Assembly (NCBI GenBank): GCA_004556985.1
Contig: SFFC01000129.1
Span: 1 to 5,819, forward strand
DNA from: Clostridiales bacterium
Lineage (GTDB): Bacteria; Bacillota; Clostridia; Christensenellales; Aristaeellaceae
Direction of reading: 5' to 3'
DNA: 5,819 nt
The notes under the pieces are model-generated. The model was not told the origin of the DNA and made no database searches. It saw only the letters and a list, made by a program, of their open reading frames with translations. Positions 5,612 through 5,819 of the stretch are shown piece after piece (the first letter of the stretch is position 1; every line of letters starts with the position of its first letter). The position numbers and the translations under genes are program-made.

Positions 5612-5819
5612 CGCTTGTCACCCACTTTCATCTGGATGGCGGCCAGAACCGCGACCATGATCAGAATCACGAAGGACATGGCGGCCGCGTAGCCGAAGTT
5701 CGGGTTCTTGGTGAACATCGTGTTGTAGATATAGTGCGACATCGTGATGGTCATGTTGGCCGGTCCGCCGCGCGTCAGGTTGACAGACTCGTCGAAGAGC
5801 TGCAGCGTGCCGTTGGTGG
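5608..5819 (-). CDS. Sugar ABC transporter permease (MalF/LacF/UgpA type), C-terminal part (5' end outside window)
   Basis: Reading the minus strand from the window edge gives about 70 residues: NGTLQLFDESVNLTRGGP, then NMTITMSHYIYNTMF, NFGYAAAMSFVILI (last membrane helix) and a tail ending QMKVGDKR before TGA (5610-5608). This is the standard end of the first permease in CUT1 sugar importers, where the FDE..NLT.GGP block and the final helix are highly conserved. The stop overlaps the start of the second permease. In CUT1 operons this gene follows the solute-binding protein, expected upstream beyond the window. With the beta-galactosidase downstream, lactose or galacto-oligosaccharides are the likely cargo; the order resembles lacF-lacG-lacZ in the Agrobacterium lactose operon. 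Substrate is inferred from context only. Confidence 0.88.
   Translation of the reverse strand, partial: TNGTLQLFDESVNLTRGGPANMTITMSHYIYNTMFTKNPNFGYAAAMSFVILIMVAVLAAIQMKVGDKR

Noticed and set aside
4809..5660. 283-codon plus-strand open frame over the permease fragments
   Set aside because: The minus strand here encodes clear membrane helices and the EAA loop; the plus-strand product is a His/Glu/Arg-rich antisense translation that is in codon register with the C-terminal permease fragment.

Overview
The window reads as chromosomal DNA from a GC-rich member of the Bacillota, most likely a gut-type Clostridia. The reasons are the strong Shine-Dalgarno sites of the AGGAGG type, a TelA-family protein, a GH2 beta-galactosidase with Clostridia-like wording in its motifs, and coding sequence with strong G/C preference at third positions. 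This taxonomic call is inference; there is no rRNA or marker gene here.

Layout. Positions 1-426 (+) hold the C-terminal end of a TelA/KlaA-family toxic anion resistance protein, closed by an intrinsic terminator at 469-501. A gap of about 320 bases (427-746) follows. It contains no convincing gene but carries two back-to-back perfect palindromes (649-665 and 672-690) and a good sigma-A-type promoter (688-716) whose -35 box overlaps the second palindrome. This promoter sits just ahead of an Abi_2 (AbiD/AbiF-type) HEPN-domain protein at 747-1646 (+), a predicted abortive-infection ribonuclease. A 12-bp-stem terminator at 1671-1703 separates it from the convergent operon and probably serves both strands.

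The rest (1723-5819) is a minus-strand sugar-utilisation operon read from right to left. It contains the C-terminus of a MalF/LacF-type ABC permease (5608-5819, incomplete at the window edge), a MalG/LacG-type ABC permease that is split into two frames (5324-5611 and 4836-5324), and a full-length LacZ-type GH2 beta-galactosidase (1723-4791). The order permease-permease-beta-galactosidase suggests import and cytoplasmic hydrolysis of lactose or other beta-galactosides; the binding protein would lie upstream, outside the window.

Points most worth a second look: (1) the palindromic leader directly upstream of the HEPN Abi gene, which could be a mobile/interspersed repeat that donated a promoter, or a structured RNA partner of the Abi protein; (2) the second permease, which lacks the TM2-TM3 loop and changes frame at a TGATG junction; (3) a terminator-like hairpin plus U-run sitting on the lacZ start codon; (4) replacement of the sodium-ligand Asp by Ser in the otherwise intact LacZ active site.
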